In this document: positions 1 through 8,768 of the stretch, piece by piece
Numbering within the stretch: the first letter of the stretch is position 1
Layout: every line of letters starts with the position of its first letter
Source: Oscillospiraceae bacterium
GTDB taxonomy: Bacteria; Bacillota; Clostridia; Oscillospirales; Ruminococcaceae
Direction of reading: 5' to 3'
DNA: 64,000 bases
Assembly: GCA_017533485.1 (NCBI GenBank)
Contig: JAFXIC010000057.1
Span: 58,395-122,394 of the forward strand
Notes under the pieces: model-generated
Databases searched by the model: none
What the model was told of the DNA's origin: nothing
What the model saw: only the letters and a program-made list of their open reading frames with translations
Made by a program: the position numbers and the translations under genes

Positions 1-1750
1 GATCGCTGACGTCCTGTCCGCAGATGGTGTATGCCGCTTCGGAAACCCGACTGGATTCATATCCTTCGTGTACTGCAATTGCACGTATCCACGTAGATTC
101 ACTGACTGTAATCGCTTCGGTATAGGGCATTCCGTTTTCAGGGGAAGGAACTGAACCGTCCGTCGTATAATAGATTGCCGCTTCTTCGGTCGGACATTCC
201 AGCTCTACATGAATGGCGTTGCCGTAATTACCGCTTTTGAAAGAGAACGTCGGCGCGTGACAGATTCCGTCACACCAATTAAACGGGTTCATGGAAATAA
301 AGCCCCATCCGAATTCCTTATCGAAGCCTTTTTTTCCGATATCCGCGGCATTCGCCTGAATGAGCGCCTGGATTTTCGCAGGCGTGAGGGATTGGTCATA
401 GGATTTCAGAAGCGCACAGCAGGCAGTGACATGAGGGGTTGCCATACTGGTGCCGTCCCAGGCTTCGAGCTCGTCATTCTCACCGAGGACAGTGCTGAGG
501 ATATCCACACCGGGTGCTGCGACATCAATCATCGTGCCGTAGTTTGAGAATTCCGCGAGCTTGAACTCGCGGTCAACAGCTGCAACGGTAATACAGGTAT
601 CAATGCCGCCGGGGTAGTAGTATGCGGCGTCATCGCCGTTGTTGCCTGCCGCCGCGACACAGGTAAGACCGTGCTCGTCCGCAATGGACATGGCTTCGAT
701 TTCGAGGGGGCTGACGCCAAGACCGCCGAAGCTCATGCTGACGATATCGGCATTCTGTTCAATGGCGTACATCAGACCGAGATAGATCTGTTCATCCGTA
801 CCGCTGCCCTTTTTATCAAAGACCTTGACGGGGAGGATCTTGACGTTATCGGGGGTTAATTCACAGATCGTACCGGTACAGTGTGTGCCGTGGCCGTAGT
901 CATCCGCCGCGGTATCATTACCGGAATTGGAATAATTGACTTCGTCATCCAGGATTCTGCCGGCGAACGAAGATTGTGCACGATTGATACCGGTATCGAC
1001 AACAGCGACAATGATTTCGGGCAGGCGTTCGCTGCTGAGATACTGTTCGATAAAGGGATCGACGCCCATATGCGCGGCACCCCATGTATGATAGGTGCGG
1101 GCGGTGACATCGGCTGTCTGGAAGGAATCGGACGCAGCTTCATCGGGCTGTTCGAGCTGGATGATACGGGAAGGCTGCACGAATTCGATGCTGGGATCGG
1201 ACTGATATTTCCCGTAAGCGGCGTATGCCTCGGCAGTCGTTCTGTACTGGAGGATATAGAGATTGCGATAGCCGGAAACGACGGATTCCGCCCCGTAGGT
1301 ATCAATATCCTGATATGCCTTTACGATGAGGCGGGCGGTCTGGAATTCGTTGGTTATCAGGATTTCGGTGTCGGATTCGGAATAGGTGTAGCCGGATTTT
1401 GCGGCAGCCTCCGAGAGTGGTTTTTTGGAATTACGGCGGAGCGATCGCGGCAGCAGCCCGCTCGTATCGAGCATCAGCGTATCATTTTCCACGACAATTT
1501 CACCGCAGGTGTCGCCCACAGGTACATCATCGCGGTAAAGTGTTTTGGTGGCTTTGTCGTAACGCAGCGTTTGATAATATTCATCCGTGTGATCCTGCCG
1601 GGTGAGCGCACGAACCTCTGCGGCAAAATCGTCGAGAGAGGTCTGTGCGGCGGCGCGCAGGGGAATCAGGGGCAGGATATTCTGGAAAGGCTGAAAGATC
1701 ATCGCAGATACGAGGAATGCGCCGATCATTCGTTTAAAAGTTTTATGCAA
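1..1750 (-). CDS. Secreted subtilisin-like serine protease (S8), C-terminus cut by window edge
   Basis: Open from position 1750 to the window edge, about 583 codons. I chose a TTG start at 1750 because GGAGGG lies 6 nt upstream and the predicted start of a signal peptide (KTFKR then a hydrophobic stretch, AxA-like site near residue 35) follows at once. The S8 catalytic triad is visible: Asp252 in VVDTGI, His287 in DYGHGTHC, Ser435 in GTSMATPH, with the oxyanion Asn in AAGNN between them. After the protease domain comes a chitobiase C-terminal-like module (IYYTTDGSVPSP near residue 540). It is probably an exported, perhaps cell-surface, protease. The missing end could carry a dockerin or anchor; that cannot be seen here. 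Confidence 0.9.
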   Translation of the reverse strand, partial: MHKTFKRMIGAFLVSAMIFQPFQNILPLIPLRAAAQTSLDDFAAEVRALTRQDHTDEYYQTLRYDKATKTLYRDDVPVGDTCGEIVVENDTLMLDTSGLLPRSLRRNSKKPLSEAAAKSGYTYSESDTEILITNEFQTARLIVKAYQDIDTYGAESVVSGYRNLYILQYRTTAEAYAAYGKYQSDPSIEFVQPSRIIQLEQPDEAASDSFQTADVTARTYHTWGAAHMGVDPFIEQYLSSERLPEIIVAVVDTGINRAQSSFAGRILDDEVNYSNSGNDTAADDYGHGTHCTGTICELTPDNVKILPVKVFDKKGSGTDEQIYLGLMYAIEQNADIVSMSFGGLGVSPLEIEAMSIADEHGLTCVAAAGNNGDDAAYYYPGGIDTCITVAAVDREFKLAEFSNYGTMIDVAAPGVDILSTVLGENDELEAWDGTSMATPHVTACCALLKSYDQSLTPAKIQALIQANAADIGKKGFDKEFGWGFISMNPFNWCDGICHAPTFSFKSGNYGNAIHVELECPTEEAAIYYTTDGSVPSPENGMPYTEAITVSESTWIRAIAVHEGYESSRVSEAAYTICGQDVSD

Positions 1751-1785
1751 AGGAATCCCTCCTGTATATTTTCGATTCTAAAAAC

Positions 1786-1814
1786 ATGATACCATATTTC
1801 CAAAATCCTGTCAA
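1786..1814 (-). promoter_or_regulatory. Sigma-A-type promoter for the subtilase
   Basis: On the minus strand TTGACA (1814-1809) and TATCAT (1791-1786) are separated by 17 bp and lie about 40 bp upstream of the TTG start. Confidence 0.7.
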
Positions 1815-1905
1815 TAAAACAGAAAGCGTTTCCTGAAATTTCATGCATTTCACACAATGTGCGGGAATCGGAGGGATGCTGTCGGGATTTTATGTGCCGG
1901 AGGGT

Positions 1906-1934
1906 TTGCAATTGTCCGCCGGATATGGTATAAT
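1906..1934 (+). promoter_or_regulatory. Sigma-A-type promoter for the GTPase-nuclease gene
   Basis: TTGCAA (1906-1911), 17-bp spacer with an extended TATGG, and TATAAT (1929-1934). The start codon is only about 30 bp downstream, so the leader is very short. Confidence 0.75.
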
Positions 1935-1963
1935 AGGGGGAATTGAGACAAAGGAGGCGCGCA

Positions 1964-4525
1964 ATGCAGCATCTTACAATCGGATTGATGGCGCACGTAG
2001 ACTGTGGAAAAACAACACTTGCTGAAGCGCTGCTTTTTCGTACAGGTGAAATTCGTCAGCTCGGACGCGTAGACCATGGAAATTCGTGGCTCGATACGAA
2101 CACCATCGAGCGCGGTCGGGGCATTACCATCTTTTCTCATCAGGCAAGCTTTCCGCTGAGTGCAGATAAAACAGCGGAGCTTCTGGATACACCGGGTCAT
2201 GTGGATTTTTCCGCGGAAATGGAGCGTACCTTGCAGGTGCTGGATTATGCGGTGCTGGTCATCAGCGGTACGGATGGCGTCCAGAGCCATACCAGAACGC
2301 TCTGGCGGCTGCTGACGCAGTATCGGATACCGGTATTTTTATTTGTGAATAAAATGGATATTTCGGAGCGCACGCCGACTGCCCTGATGCATGAATTGCA
2401 GGCAAAGCTTTCGCCGTCATGCGTGAATTTTTCTGCGGAACCGGATGCGGTTTATGAGAATGCGGCAACCTGTGAAGAAACGCTGATGAACAGCTATCTG
2501 GAACACGGAGAGATCTCGGATGAACAGATGCAGACGGCGATTGCAAGACGGGAGATTTTTCCTTGCTGTTTCGGCTCGGCATTAAAGACAAAGGGAATCG
2601 GTTCTTTTCTGCGGGTGCTGGAGCGATATACGGCTGCGCCGAATTATCGGAAGGAATTCGGTGCGCGTGTTTTCAAGATTTCGACGGATGCCAAGGGCGG
2701 CAGACTGACCTATCTGAAAATACTGGGCGGAACGCTTCGGAACCGCGACGAACTGAGCTATGTATCAACCGATCAGACATCCTATCGGGAAAAGATAACG
2801 AGTATCCGCTTTTATTCGGGTGCAAAATACCGAGCGGCGGACGAAGCGGAGGCAGGAGAAATCTGTGCGGTGACGGGTCTGACCGCGGCATATGCCGGTC
2901 AGGGCTTGGGGTGTATTGCCGACGCGCCCGATGCAGTCTTAGAGCCGGTGATGCGGTATCGTGTGCTGCTGCCTGCGGAGATTGCGCCGTCCGATGCGCT
3001 GGGGCATTTCCGTCAGCTGGAAAGCGAGGATCCCCAGCTTCATGTATTCTGGAACGCACAGCTCCGCCGGATTTATGTTCAGCTGATGGGTACGGTACAG
3101 CTTGAGGTGCTGACACAGGTCATATCGGAACGCTTCGGGTATTCCGTCACATTCGAAAGCGGTGTGGTGTCCTATAAGGAAACGATTGCGGCGGTATCCG
3201 AGGGCGTCGGACATTATGAACCGCTCCGGCATTATGCGGAAGTACATCTGCTGCTGGAGCCGCTGCCGCAGGGGAGCGGACTGCAATTCGAAACACGCTG
3301 CTCGGAGGATGTGCTGGACCGGAACTGGCAGCGTCTGATTCTGACGCACCTGGGCGAAAAACAGCATCTTGGCGTACTGACCGGCTCACCGATTACCGAT
3401 ATGAAGCTGGTGCTGATGAGCGGAAAAGCACATTTAAAGCATACCGAAGGCGGCGATTTTCGTCAGGCAACCTATCGTGCGATCCGGCATGGTCTTCGCA
3501 GTACGGAAAGTGTGCTGCTGGAGCCGTATTATGATTTTGAGCTGGAGATTCCGGCGGAATGTGTCGGACGGGCGATGACGGATATCCAGCAGCGCAGCGG
3601 AACATTCCAGCCGCCGGAACAATATGGTGAGGTGGCGGTATTGTGCGGAAGTGCACCGGTATCGGAGCTGAGTGATTATCATTCGGAGGTCATCAGTTAT
3701 ACCAAGGGCAAAGGCTCGCTGACCTTAACCGTCAGCGGCTACCGTCCCTGCCATAATGCGGAGGAAGCGATTGCACGAATCGGATATAACCCCGACAGTG
3801 ATCTGGAAAATACCGCAGATTCCGTCTTCTGCTCGCATGGCGCAGGCTATAATGTGAGCTGGGATATGGTGCATAATTTCATGCACCTGCCGTCGGTACT
3901 CGTACAGCGCGTCACATTCGAGGAGGAACTGACTGCACCGCTCCGGCACGGCGGCGGCTGCACCGATGCAAGCGATGATGAACTGATGGAAATCTACGAG
4001 CGTACCTATGGAAAGATTCATGCGGAGCCGCGCAAGGCATTCCGCAGAAATCCCGTGGCAGAAGTGAAATATGAAAATATCCGGCTTCCGGAATATACGG
4101 GGCCGGAATACCTGCTGGTAGACGGATATAATATTATTTTTGCATGGGATGAGCTGAAAGCGCTGGCGAAGGACAATCTGGATTCTGCCCGAAACCGTCT
4201 GATGCAGATTCTCAGCAATTATCAGGGCTACCGCGGCTGCGAGGTCATTCTGGTGTTTGATGCCTATAAGGTAAAGGGGCATCATCGGGAGATTGAGCGC
4301 GAGGGGAATATCAGCATCGTATATACGAGAGAAGCGGAAACCGCTGACAGCTATATCGAACGTGTGTCACATGACCTTTCGAAGCATCATCGTGTGCGTG
4401 TCGCAACCTCGGACGGGCTGGAGCAGCTGATTGTACTCGGAAATGGTGCGAGGCGTGTATCGGCAAGAGAATTCGCCCATGAAATCAAGCTTGCGGAAGA
4501 AGCGATCCGGGAATATCTCTCATAA
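1964..4525 (+). CDS. Ribosome-protection-type translational GTPase fused to a Rae1/YacP-like NYN nuclease domain
   Basis: 853 residues. ATG at 1964 is preceded by AAAGGAGG at 5-6 nt; the reading frame is open a little further upstream but without a better start. The N-terminal 650 residues have the layout of TetM/TetO proteins and EF-G: G1 MAHVDCGKTT, G2 RGRGITI, G3 DTPGHVDF, G4 NKMD, then EF-G-like domains. From about residue 715 a separate domain starts with LLVDGYN (Asp720) and continues with VFDAYKVKG, EAETADSY and VATSD, the same order of motifs as Bacillus Rae1/YacP, a ribosome A-site mRNA endonuclease. Related fusions may be annotated in other Clostridia as tetracycline-resistance-like factors; whether it gives resistance cannot be told. 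The fusion suggests GTP-driven delivery of a nuclease, or of its binding surface, to the ribosomal A site. Confidence 0.9.
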   Translation: MQHLTIGLMAHVDCGKTTLAEALLFRTGEIRQLGRVDHGNSWLDTNTIERGRGITIFSHQASFPLSADKTAELLDTPGHVDFSAEMERTLQVLDYAVLVISGTDGVQSHTRTLWRLLTQYRIPVFLFVNKMDISERTPTALMHELQAKLSPSCVNFSAEPDAVYENAATCEETLMNSYLEHGEISDEQMQTAIARREIFPCCFGSALKTKGIGSFLRVLERYTAAPNYRKEFGARVFKISTDAKGGRLTYLKILGGTLRNRDELSYVSTDQTSYREKITSIRFYSGAKYRAADEAEAGEICAVTGLTAAYAGQGLGCIADAPDAVLEPVMRYRVLLPAEIAPSDALGHFRQLESEDPQLHVFWNAQLRRIYVQLMGTVQLEVLTQVISERFGYSVTFESGVVSYKETIAAVSEGVGHYEPLRHYAEVHLLLEPLPQGSGLQFETRCSEDVLDRNWQRLILTHLGEKQHLGVLTGSPITDMKLVLMSGKAHLKHTEGGDFRQATYRAIRHGLRSTESVLLEPYYDFELEIPAECVGRAMTDIQQRSGTFQPPEQYGEVAVLCGSAPVSELSDYHSEVISYTKGKGSLTLTVSGYRPCHNAEEAIARIGYNPDSDLENTADSVFCSHGAGYNVSWDMVHNFMHLPSVLVQRVTFEEELTAPLRHGGGCTDASDDELMEIYERTYGKIHAEPRKAFRRNPVAEVKYENIRLPEYTGPEYLLVDGYNIIFAWDELKALAKDNLDSARNRLMQILSNYQGYRGCEVILVFDAYKVKGHHREIEREGNISIVYTREAETADSYIERVSHDLSKHHRVRVATSDGLEQLIVLGNGARRVSAREFAHEIKLAEEAIREYLS

Positions 4526-4538
4526 TATCACACATCAA

Positions 4539-4579
4539 AAAATACCCATTTCACCAAGAAAACGGTGAAATGGGTATTT
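4539..4579. terminator. Bidirectional rho-independent terminator
   Basis: A perfect 15-bp stem, AATACCCATTTCACC with its complement, closes an 8-nt loop and is flanked by an A-run on the left and T-run on the right. It sits between two convergent genes and can serve both. Confidence 0.85.
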
Positions 4580-4582
4580 TGA

Positions 4583-4807
4583 TTATTTTCCGAATTTGCC
4601 GAAGAATTCCTTTGCTTTATCGGCAATGTTCTCGGTTGCGATTTTCGCCTTTACGGTATCAACCACCTTGTCGAGCTGATCTTCGGGGATAATATTTCCG
4701 ACGAGCGATTTGATGGTTTCAACGGGGTTCTTCTTGAACGCTTCCATTGTTTTGGGGTCCTTGGTGAGAGACGCGGTGATCTTCTCGATTTCTGCTTTGA
4801 TATCCAT
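4583..4807 (-). CDS. Small conserved-type helical protein of unknown function
   Basis: 74 residues, lysine- and acid-rich, without signal peptide or membrane segment. The centre reads KKNPVETIKSLVG followed by IPEDQLDKVVDTVKAKI, which looks like two or three amphipathic helices. GGAGG is 9 nt before the ATG, it has its own promoter and it shares a bidirectional terminator with the upstream GTPase gene. Small proteins with this NPxETxKxLxG style occur in Firmicutes, but I do not know a function. Confidence 0.75.
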   Translation of the reverse strand: MDIKAEIEKITASLTKDPKTMEAFKKNPVETIKSLVGNIIPEDQLDKVVDTVKAKIATENIADKAKEFFGKFGK

Positions 4808-4863
4808 GATAAATAGCCTCCGTATATTTATATATTTTCCGGAACATGGATCCGGATACGTTT

Positions 4864-4892
4864 ATTATACCGCCAAACGGCAGGAAAGTCAA
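4864..4892 (-). promoter_or_regulatory. Promoter for the 74-residue protein
   Basis: TTGACT (4892-4887), 17-bp spacer, TATAAT (4869-4864) on the minus strand. Confidence 0.7.
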
Positions 4893-4921
4893 GCGGCAAT
4901 TCCGGATTTTCGGGACATTGT

Positions 4922-4955
4922 TTCGACAAATTTTTCGGATCGGTCATGCTATACT
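4922..4955 (+). promoter_or_regulatory. Candidate Spo0A-activated spoIIG-type promoter with a 0A box
   Basis: TTCGACA at 4922-4928 is the exact reverse complement of the 0A box core TGTCGAA. A good -10 hexamer TATACT lies at 4950-4955. The nearest -35-like element, TTCGAC, is 22 bp away from it, the unusual spacing reported for the Spo0A-dependent spoIIG promoter of Bacillus subtilis. It stands directly before spoIIGA-sigE. Confidence 0.6.
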
Positions 4956-4967
4956 GATACATGGGTG

Positions 4968-5795
4968 ATGCAAATGGTAATTTATCTTGATGTGTTGCTG
5001 CTGTCAAACCTCTGGGTGAATTATCTGCTGCTTCGTGCAACCGCACAGTGGACGCATCGGAGGATGAAAACAAGGCGTGCGATTCTGGCGGCGATGCTGG
5101 GCGCAGGCTTTTCGCTGCTGATCTTTTTACCCCCGCAGCATCCGGTTATATGCTTAGCGATCCGATTTCTGACTGCGTTTTGTATGGTAACGGCAGCCTT
5201 CGGGAGGCTGAAAATTCCGGAGCTGTTTCGCCAGACAATCTGGTTTTGCATCCTGAGTTTTTTATTCTGCGGCGTGGTGTATGCGGTGAACAGCTACCTG
5301 ATTCCGATCGGGCTTCAGACAACAAATTCCGTCATGTACATGGATATTTCGCTGCTTGTGCTGTTATTTGCGGCATTCGCGGCAGCGCTGGCGGCGAGTT
5401 TTTCGGCACACAGAAGGGATCTTCCTGCGGTCGGAGAAATCCGTCTGCATCTTCGGATTGACGGGATGGATTTCTGTCTGGAGGCGTTGGCAGATACCGG
5501 AAACGGTCTGCGCGACGGATTTTCCGGAAGACCTGTGGTGGTATGCGCGGAGCAGGATCTTGCGCGTTGGATTTCACGCTTTGGAAATGCTGCGGACGCC
5601 GCCTCGCATTGCAAGGGGTTCCGGATGCTGACGGCGTCCACCGTTACCGGCACAAAGCTTCTGCCGGTATTTCAGCCCGAATGGATTTCGGTGCGGTATT
5701 CGTCCCGCAGACAATCCGAACAGTCTGTGGATGCGATGGTTGCGATTACCTCGGAGCAGACGCCGGCAATTGTACCGGCTTGCTGTCTGCGCTGA
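4968..5795 (+). CDS. spoIIGA: Sporulation sigma-E processing peptidase SpoIIGA
   Basis: 275 residues. The N-terminal half (about residues 1-140) holds five or so hydrophobic membrane segments. The C-terminal half is the aspartic-protease-like domain with the active-site motif DTGNGL (Asp176). In the mother cell SpoIIGA removes the pro-sequence of sigma-E after a signal from the forespore. The start is the weakest part of the call: ATG at 4968 and ATG at 4974 are both possible and only GGGTG precedes them. sigE starts 20 bp after the stop, the usual pairing, and a 0A-box promoter precedes the gene. Confidence 0.92.
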   Translation: MQMVIYLDVLLLSNLWVNYLLLRATAQWTHRRMKTRRAILAAMLGAGFSLLIFLPPQHPVICLAIRFLTAFCMVTAAFGRLKIPELFRQTIWFCILSFLFCGVVYAVNSYLIPIGLQTTNSVMYMDISLLVLLFAAFAAALAASFSAHRRDLPAVGEIRLHLRIDGMDFCLEALADTGNGLRDGFSGRPVVVCAEQDLARWISRFGNAADAASHCKGFRMLTASTVTGTKLLPVFQPEWISVRYSSRRQSEQSVDAMVAITSEQTPAIVPACCLR

Positions 5796-5815
5796 TAGAT
5801 AAGGAGGAAGAAAGA

Positions 5816-6538
5816 ATGCAAATTTTAGAACGATGCTTTCACCGACTGCAAATCTGGCTGCTGGGAGGCGGCAGTTCGGCGGAACAGGTATTTTATATTC
5901 ATGGCTCGGATTCTCTTCCGCCGCCGCTGGATAAGGAATCGGAAGCCGAAGCATTTCGGAAGCTTTCGGAAGGAGATCCGGAAGCACGCAATATCCTGAT
6001 TGTACATAATCTTCGGCTGGTGGTATATATCGCACGGAAATTCGAATCTGCGGGAGTCACGCTGGAGGATCTGATTTCGATCGGCACAATCGGGCTGATT
6101 AAGGCGGTCGAAACCTTTCATCCCGAAAAGAATATCAAGCTTGCAACCTATGCGTCGCGCTGTATCGAGAATGAAATCCTGATGCATCTTCGGAAAACGG
6201 CACAGTATCGCGGTGAGATTTCGATTGATGAGCCGCTGAATGTAGACTGGGACGGAAACGAGCTGCTGCTGTCGGATCTGCTGGGAACAGAAGAAGATGT
6301 GGTAAACCGCGGCATCGAGTCGGAAGCGGAACGGGAGATGCTCCTGCGGGCAGTCGCCCAGCTCTCGCCGCGGGAACGTCAGATCATGGAAATGCGGTTC
6401 GGGCTGGGCGGCGGAGAGGAAAAAACACAAAAAGAAGTGGCGGATGCCATCGGAATTTCGCAGTCCTATATCTCCAGACTGGAGAAAAAAATAATTCGGC
6501 GGCTGCGGAGCACGCTGGAAGCGGCTCTGATTTCGTAA
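5816..6538 (+). CDS. sigE: RNA polymerase sporulation sigma-E factor precursor
   Basis: 240 residues, the normal length for pro-sigma-E. ATG at 5816 follows AAGGAGGAAGAAAGA. The N-terminus has the expected pro-region ending in [13 protein letters not shown], nearly the same as the Bacillus cleavage region in which SpoIIGA cuts. Region 2 ([41 protein letters not shown]) and region 4 with its helix-turn-helix ([20 protein letters not shown]) are intact. It directs early mother-cell transcription. In Bacillus sigG follows sigE; here the next gene is pckG. Confidence 0.96.
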   Translation: MQILERCFHRLQIWLLGGGSSAEQVFYIHGSDSLPPPLDKESEAEAFRKLSEGDPEARNILIVHNLRLVVYIARKFESAGVTLEDLISIGTIGLIKAVETFHPEKNIKLATYASRCIENEILMHLRKTAQYRGEISIDEPLNVDWDGNELLLSDLLGTEEDVVNRGIESEAEREMLLRAVAQLSPRERQIMEMRFGLGGGEEKTQKEVADAIGISQSYISRLEKKIIRRLRSTLEAALIS

Positions 6539-6607
6539 ATACGTAAAAATAATCATGCAAAAGGGGAGGGACAGTCGAAAAAAGCGGAAAATTTCGAAAT
6601 TATGTAC

Positions 6608-6636
6608 TTGACATCTTGAAAGAATTGCTTTATAAT
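6608..6636 (+). promoter_or_regulatory. Consensus sigma-A promoter of pckG
   Basis: TTGACA (6608-6613), 17 bp, TATAAT (6631-6636). Both hexamers match the consensus exactly, which fits a highly expressed gene. Confidence 0.88.
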
Positions 6637-6688
6637 GATAAATAGGAAACTTTGTGTTTCTGATTTAAGAGTTTAGGAGGTCTTTCAA

Positions 6689-8506
6689 ATGTCATTGACG
6701 AAGAACCCGAATGTGAACAAGTGGGTCGAGGAGATGATCGCACTCTGTAAGCCTGAGAATGTCGTCTGGATTGACGGTTCCAAGGAACAGCTGGATCAGC
6801 TCACCGATGAAGTTACAGCACTGCCGGATGGCCATCCCGATAAGCTGTATCGCCTGAACGACGAGAAGCTTCCGGGCTGTCTCTACCACCGTACACGCCC
6901 CAACGACGTTGCACGCGTTGAGAACAGAACATTTATCTGCTCCCGTAAGGAAGAAGATGCAGGTCCGACCAATAACTGGTGTGACCCGAAGGAAATGTAT
7001 GCAAAGCTGACTCCCCTCTATGACGGCGTCATGAAGGGCAGAACCATGTATGTCATTCCGTACAGCATGGGCCCGATCGGCTCTCCGCTCGCAAAGGTCG
7101 GTGTTGAGCTGACAGACTCTATCTATGTTGTTCTGAATATGAACATCATGACCCGTATGGGCGAACAGGCTTTCCAGAACCTGGGCGACGAGTCGGATGA
7201 CTTTGTCCGCGGTCTGCACTCCAAGGCAGATGTTGATCCGGAAAACCGCTACATCGTACAGTTCCCTGAGGACAACACCATCTGGAGCATCAACTCCGCA
7301 TACGGCGGAAACGTTCTGCTGGGCAAGAAGTGCTTCGCACTCCGTATCGCTTCCTACCAGGGCAAGAATGAAGGCTGGATGGCTGAGCATATGCTGATTC
7401 TGGGTCTCAAGAAGCCCGGTCAGGAAACCAAGTATGTCTGTGCAGCATTCCCGTCTGCCTGCGGCAAGACCAACCTCGCAATGTTGATTCCGCCGGAAGG
7501 CTATCGTGCAAAGGGCTATGAGATCTTCACTGTCGGTGATGATATCGCATGGCTGAAGCCCGGTCCGGACGGCAGACTCTATGCAATCAACCCTGAGAAC
7601 GGCTTCTTCGGCGTTGCTCCGGGTACCAACGAAAAGTCCAACTACAATGCACTCGCTTCCACCAAGTCTAATACCATTTTCACCAATGTTGCACTGAACA
7701 ATGCAGACAACACTGTATGGTGGGAAGGTCTGGATAAGAATCCGCCTGTTGACGCAACAGAGTGGAAGGGTGAGAAGGTCAACGGCGTTGAATTCACATC
7801 CGTCGTGATGGAAGATGGCAAGAAGCAGAAGCTTGCACATCCGAACAGCCGCTTTACTGCACCGGCAATCAACTGCCCGTGCATCAGCCCCGAGTTCAAC
7901 AATCCGGCAGGTGTTCCGATTTCCGCAATCGTATTCGGCGGACGTCGTGCAAAGACCGCTCCGCTGGTATACCAGTCCTTTGACTGGGAGCACGGTACAT
8001 TCGTAGGCTCCATCATGGCTTCCGAGACCACCGCAGCAGCTGCCGGTGCAGTTGGTGTTGTCCGTCGTGATCCGATGGCAATGTTGCCGTTCTGCGGCTA
8101 CCACATGGGCGATTACTGGGCACACTGGCTCGAAATGGGCAAGAAGCTCGGCGATAAGGCTCCGAAGATCTTTAATGTCAACTGGTTCCGTACCGATGAT
8201 GAGGGCAACTTCATCTGGCCGGGCTTTGGTGATAATATGCGTGTTCTCGACTGGATTATTGACCGCTGCGACGGTAAGGCTGATGCAGTAGAAACTGCAA
8301 TCGGTTATGAGCCGAAGCCGGAAGATATCAATGTCGAAGGTCTGGACGGTATCACCACCGATACGATTGCAGATCTGCTGACGGTTGATACCGATCTCTG
8401 GAAGCAGGAAGTATCCGGTATCCGTGAATTCTACGGCAAGTTTGGCAGCAAGCTTCCGAAGGAAATGTCCGCACAGCTCGAAGCACTCGAAAAGCGTCTC
8501 GGCTGA
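6689..8506 (+). CDS. pckG: Phosphoenolpyruvate carboxykinase (GTP)
   Basis: 605 residues, the size of GTP-dependent PEPCK. The kinase P-loop FPSACGKTN begins at residue 254 and is followed by the metal-binding GDDIAWL; RRDPMAM and the FGGRR element are also present. It interconverts oxaloacetate plus GTP with PEP, CO2 and GDP. In succinate-forming anaerobes of the gut the enzyme usually runs towards oxaloacetate and conserves energy as GTP. AGGAGG precedes the ATG. The codon choice (AAG, GGC, CGT, ATC dominant) differs from the neighbours and, with the consensus promoter and strong terminator, points to very high expression. It is monocistronic. Confidence 0.97.
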   Translation: MSLTKNPNVNKWVEEMIALCKPENVVWIDGSKEQLDQLTDEVTALPDGHPDKLYRLNDEKLPGCLYHRTRPNDVARVENRTFICSRKEEDAGPTNNWCDPKEMYAKLTPLYDGVMKGRTMYVIPYSMGPIGSPLAKVGVELTDSIYVVLNMNIMTRMGEQAFQNLGDESDDFVRGLHSKADVDPENRYIVQFPEDNTIWSINSAYGGNVLLGKKCFALRIASYQGKNEGWMAEHMLILGLKKPGQETKYVCAAFPSACGKTNLAMLIPPEGYRAKGYEIFTVGDDIAWLKPGPDGRLYAINPENGFFGVAPGTNEKSNYNALASTKSNTIFTNVALNNADNTVWWEGLDKNPPVDATEWKGEKVNGVEFTSVVMEDGKKQKLAHPNSRFTAPAINCPCISPEFNNPAGVPISAIVFGGRRAKTAPLVYQSFDWEHGTFVGSIMASETTAAAAGAVGVVRRDPMAMLPFCGYHMGDYWAHWLEMGKKLGDKAPKIFNVNWFRTDDEGNFIWPGFGDNMRVLDWIIDRCDGKADAVETAIGYEPKPEDINVEGLDGITTDTIADLLTVDTDLWKQEVSGIREFYGKFGSKLPKEMSAQLEALEKRLG

Positions 8507-8529
8507 TCGGAATTCATCCCGAACAATTC

Positions 8530-8562
8530 AAATACCGCAGCTTTCGGGCTGCGGTATTTTTA
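8530..8562 (+). terminator. Rho-independent terminator of pckG
   Basis: AAATACCGCAGC and GCTGCGGTATTT form a 12-bp stem followed by a T-run. Confidence 0.88.
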
Positions 8563-8667
8563 TAGAATTATAAAATAAAATCGTAGGATTCTGCATATTT
8601 TTTCCGTTCAGGATCGGCTATAATAAAAATATGTGCCGATATGTCATAATCTGGTTTGGATTGGGCA

Positions 8668-8696
8668 TTGCAAAAAACGGACGGATTGTGTATAAT
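8668..8696 (+). promoter_or_regulatory. Promoter of the PL11 lyase gene
   Basis: TTGCAA (8668-8673), 17 bp, TATAAT (8691-8696), about 70 bp before the start codon. A second TATAAT-like hexamer at about 8619 has a poor -35. Confidence 0.72.
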
Positions 8697-8768
8697 GACA
8701 AAAGCAGCATGAAAAAACAGCCGCGAATCTGCGGCAAGGGGAAATTGATACGAAGTAAGAGGTGCAAT

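Noticed and set aside
881-1789. 302-codon + strand open frame
   Set aside because: Antisense to the subtilase, whose catalytic triad is intact on the minus strand.
1964-4525. Plain tetracycline-resistance gene of TetM/TetO type
   Set aside because: The C-terminal 140-residue nuclease-like domain is absent from true resistance proteins, and there is no mobile-element context.
6692-8125. 477-codon minus-strand open frame
   Set aside because: Shadow of the highly biased codon use of pckG.
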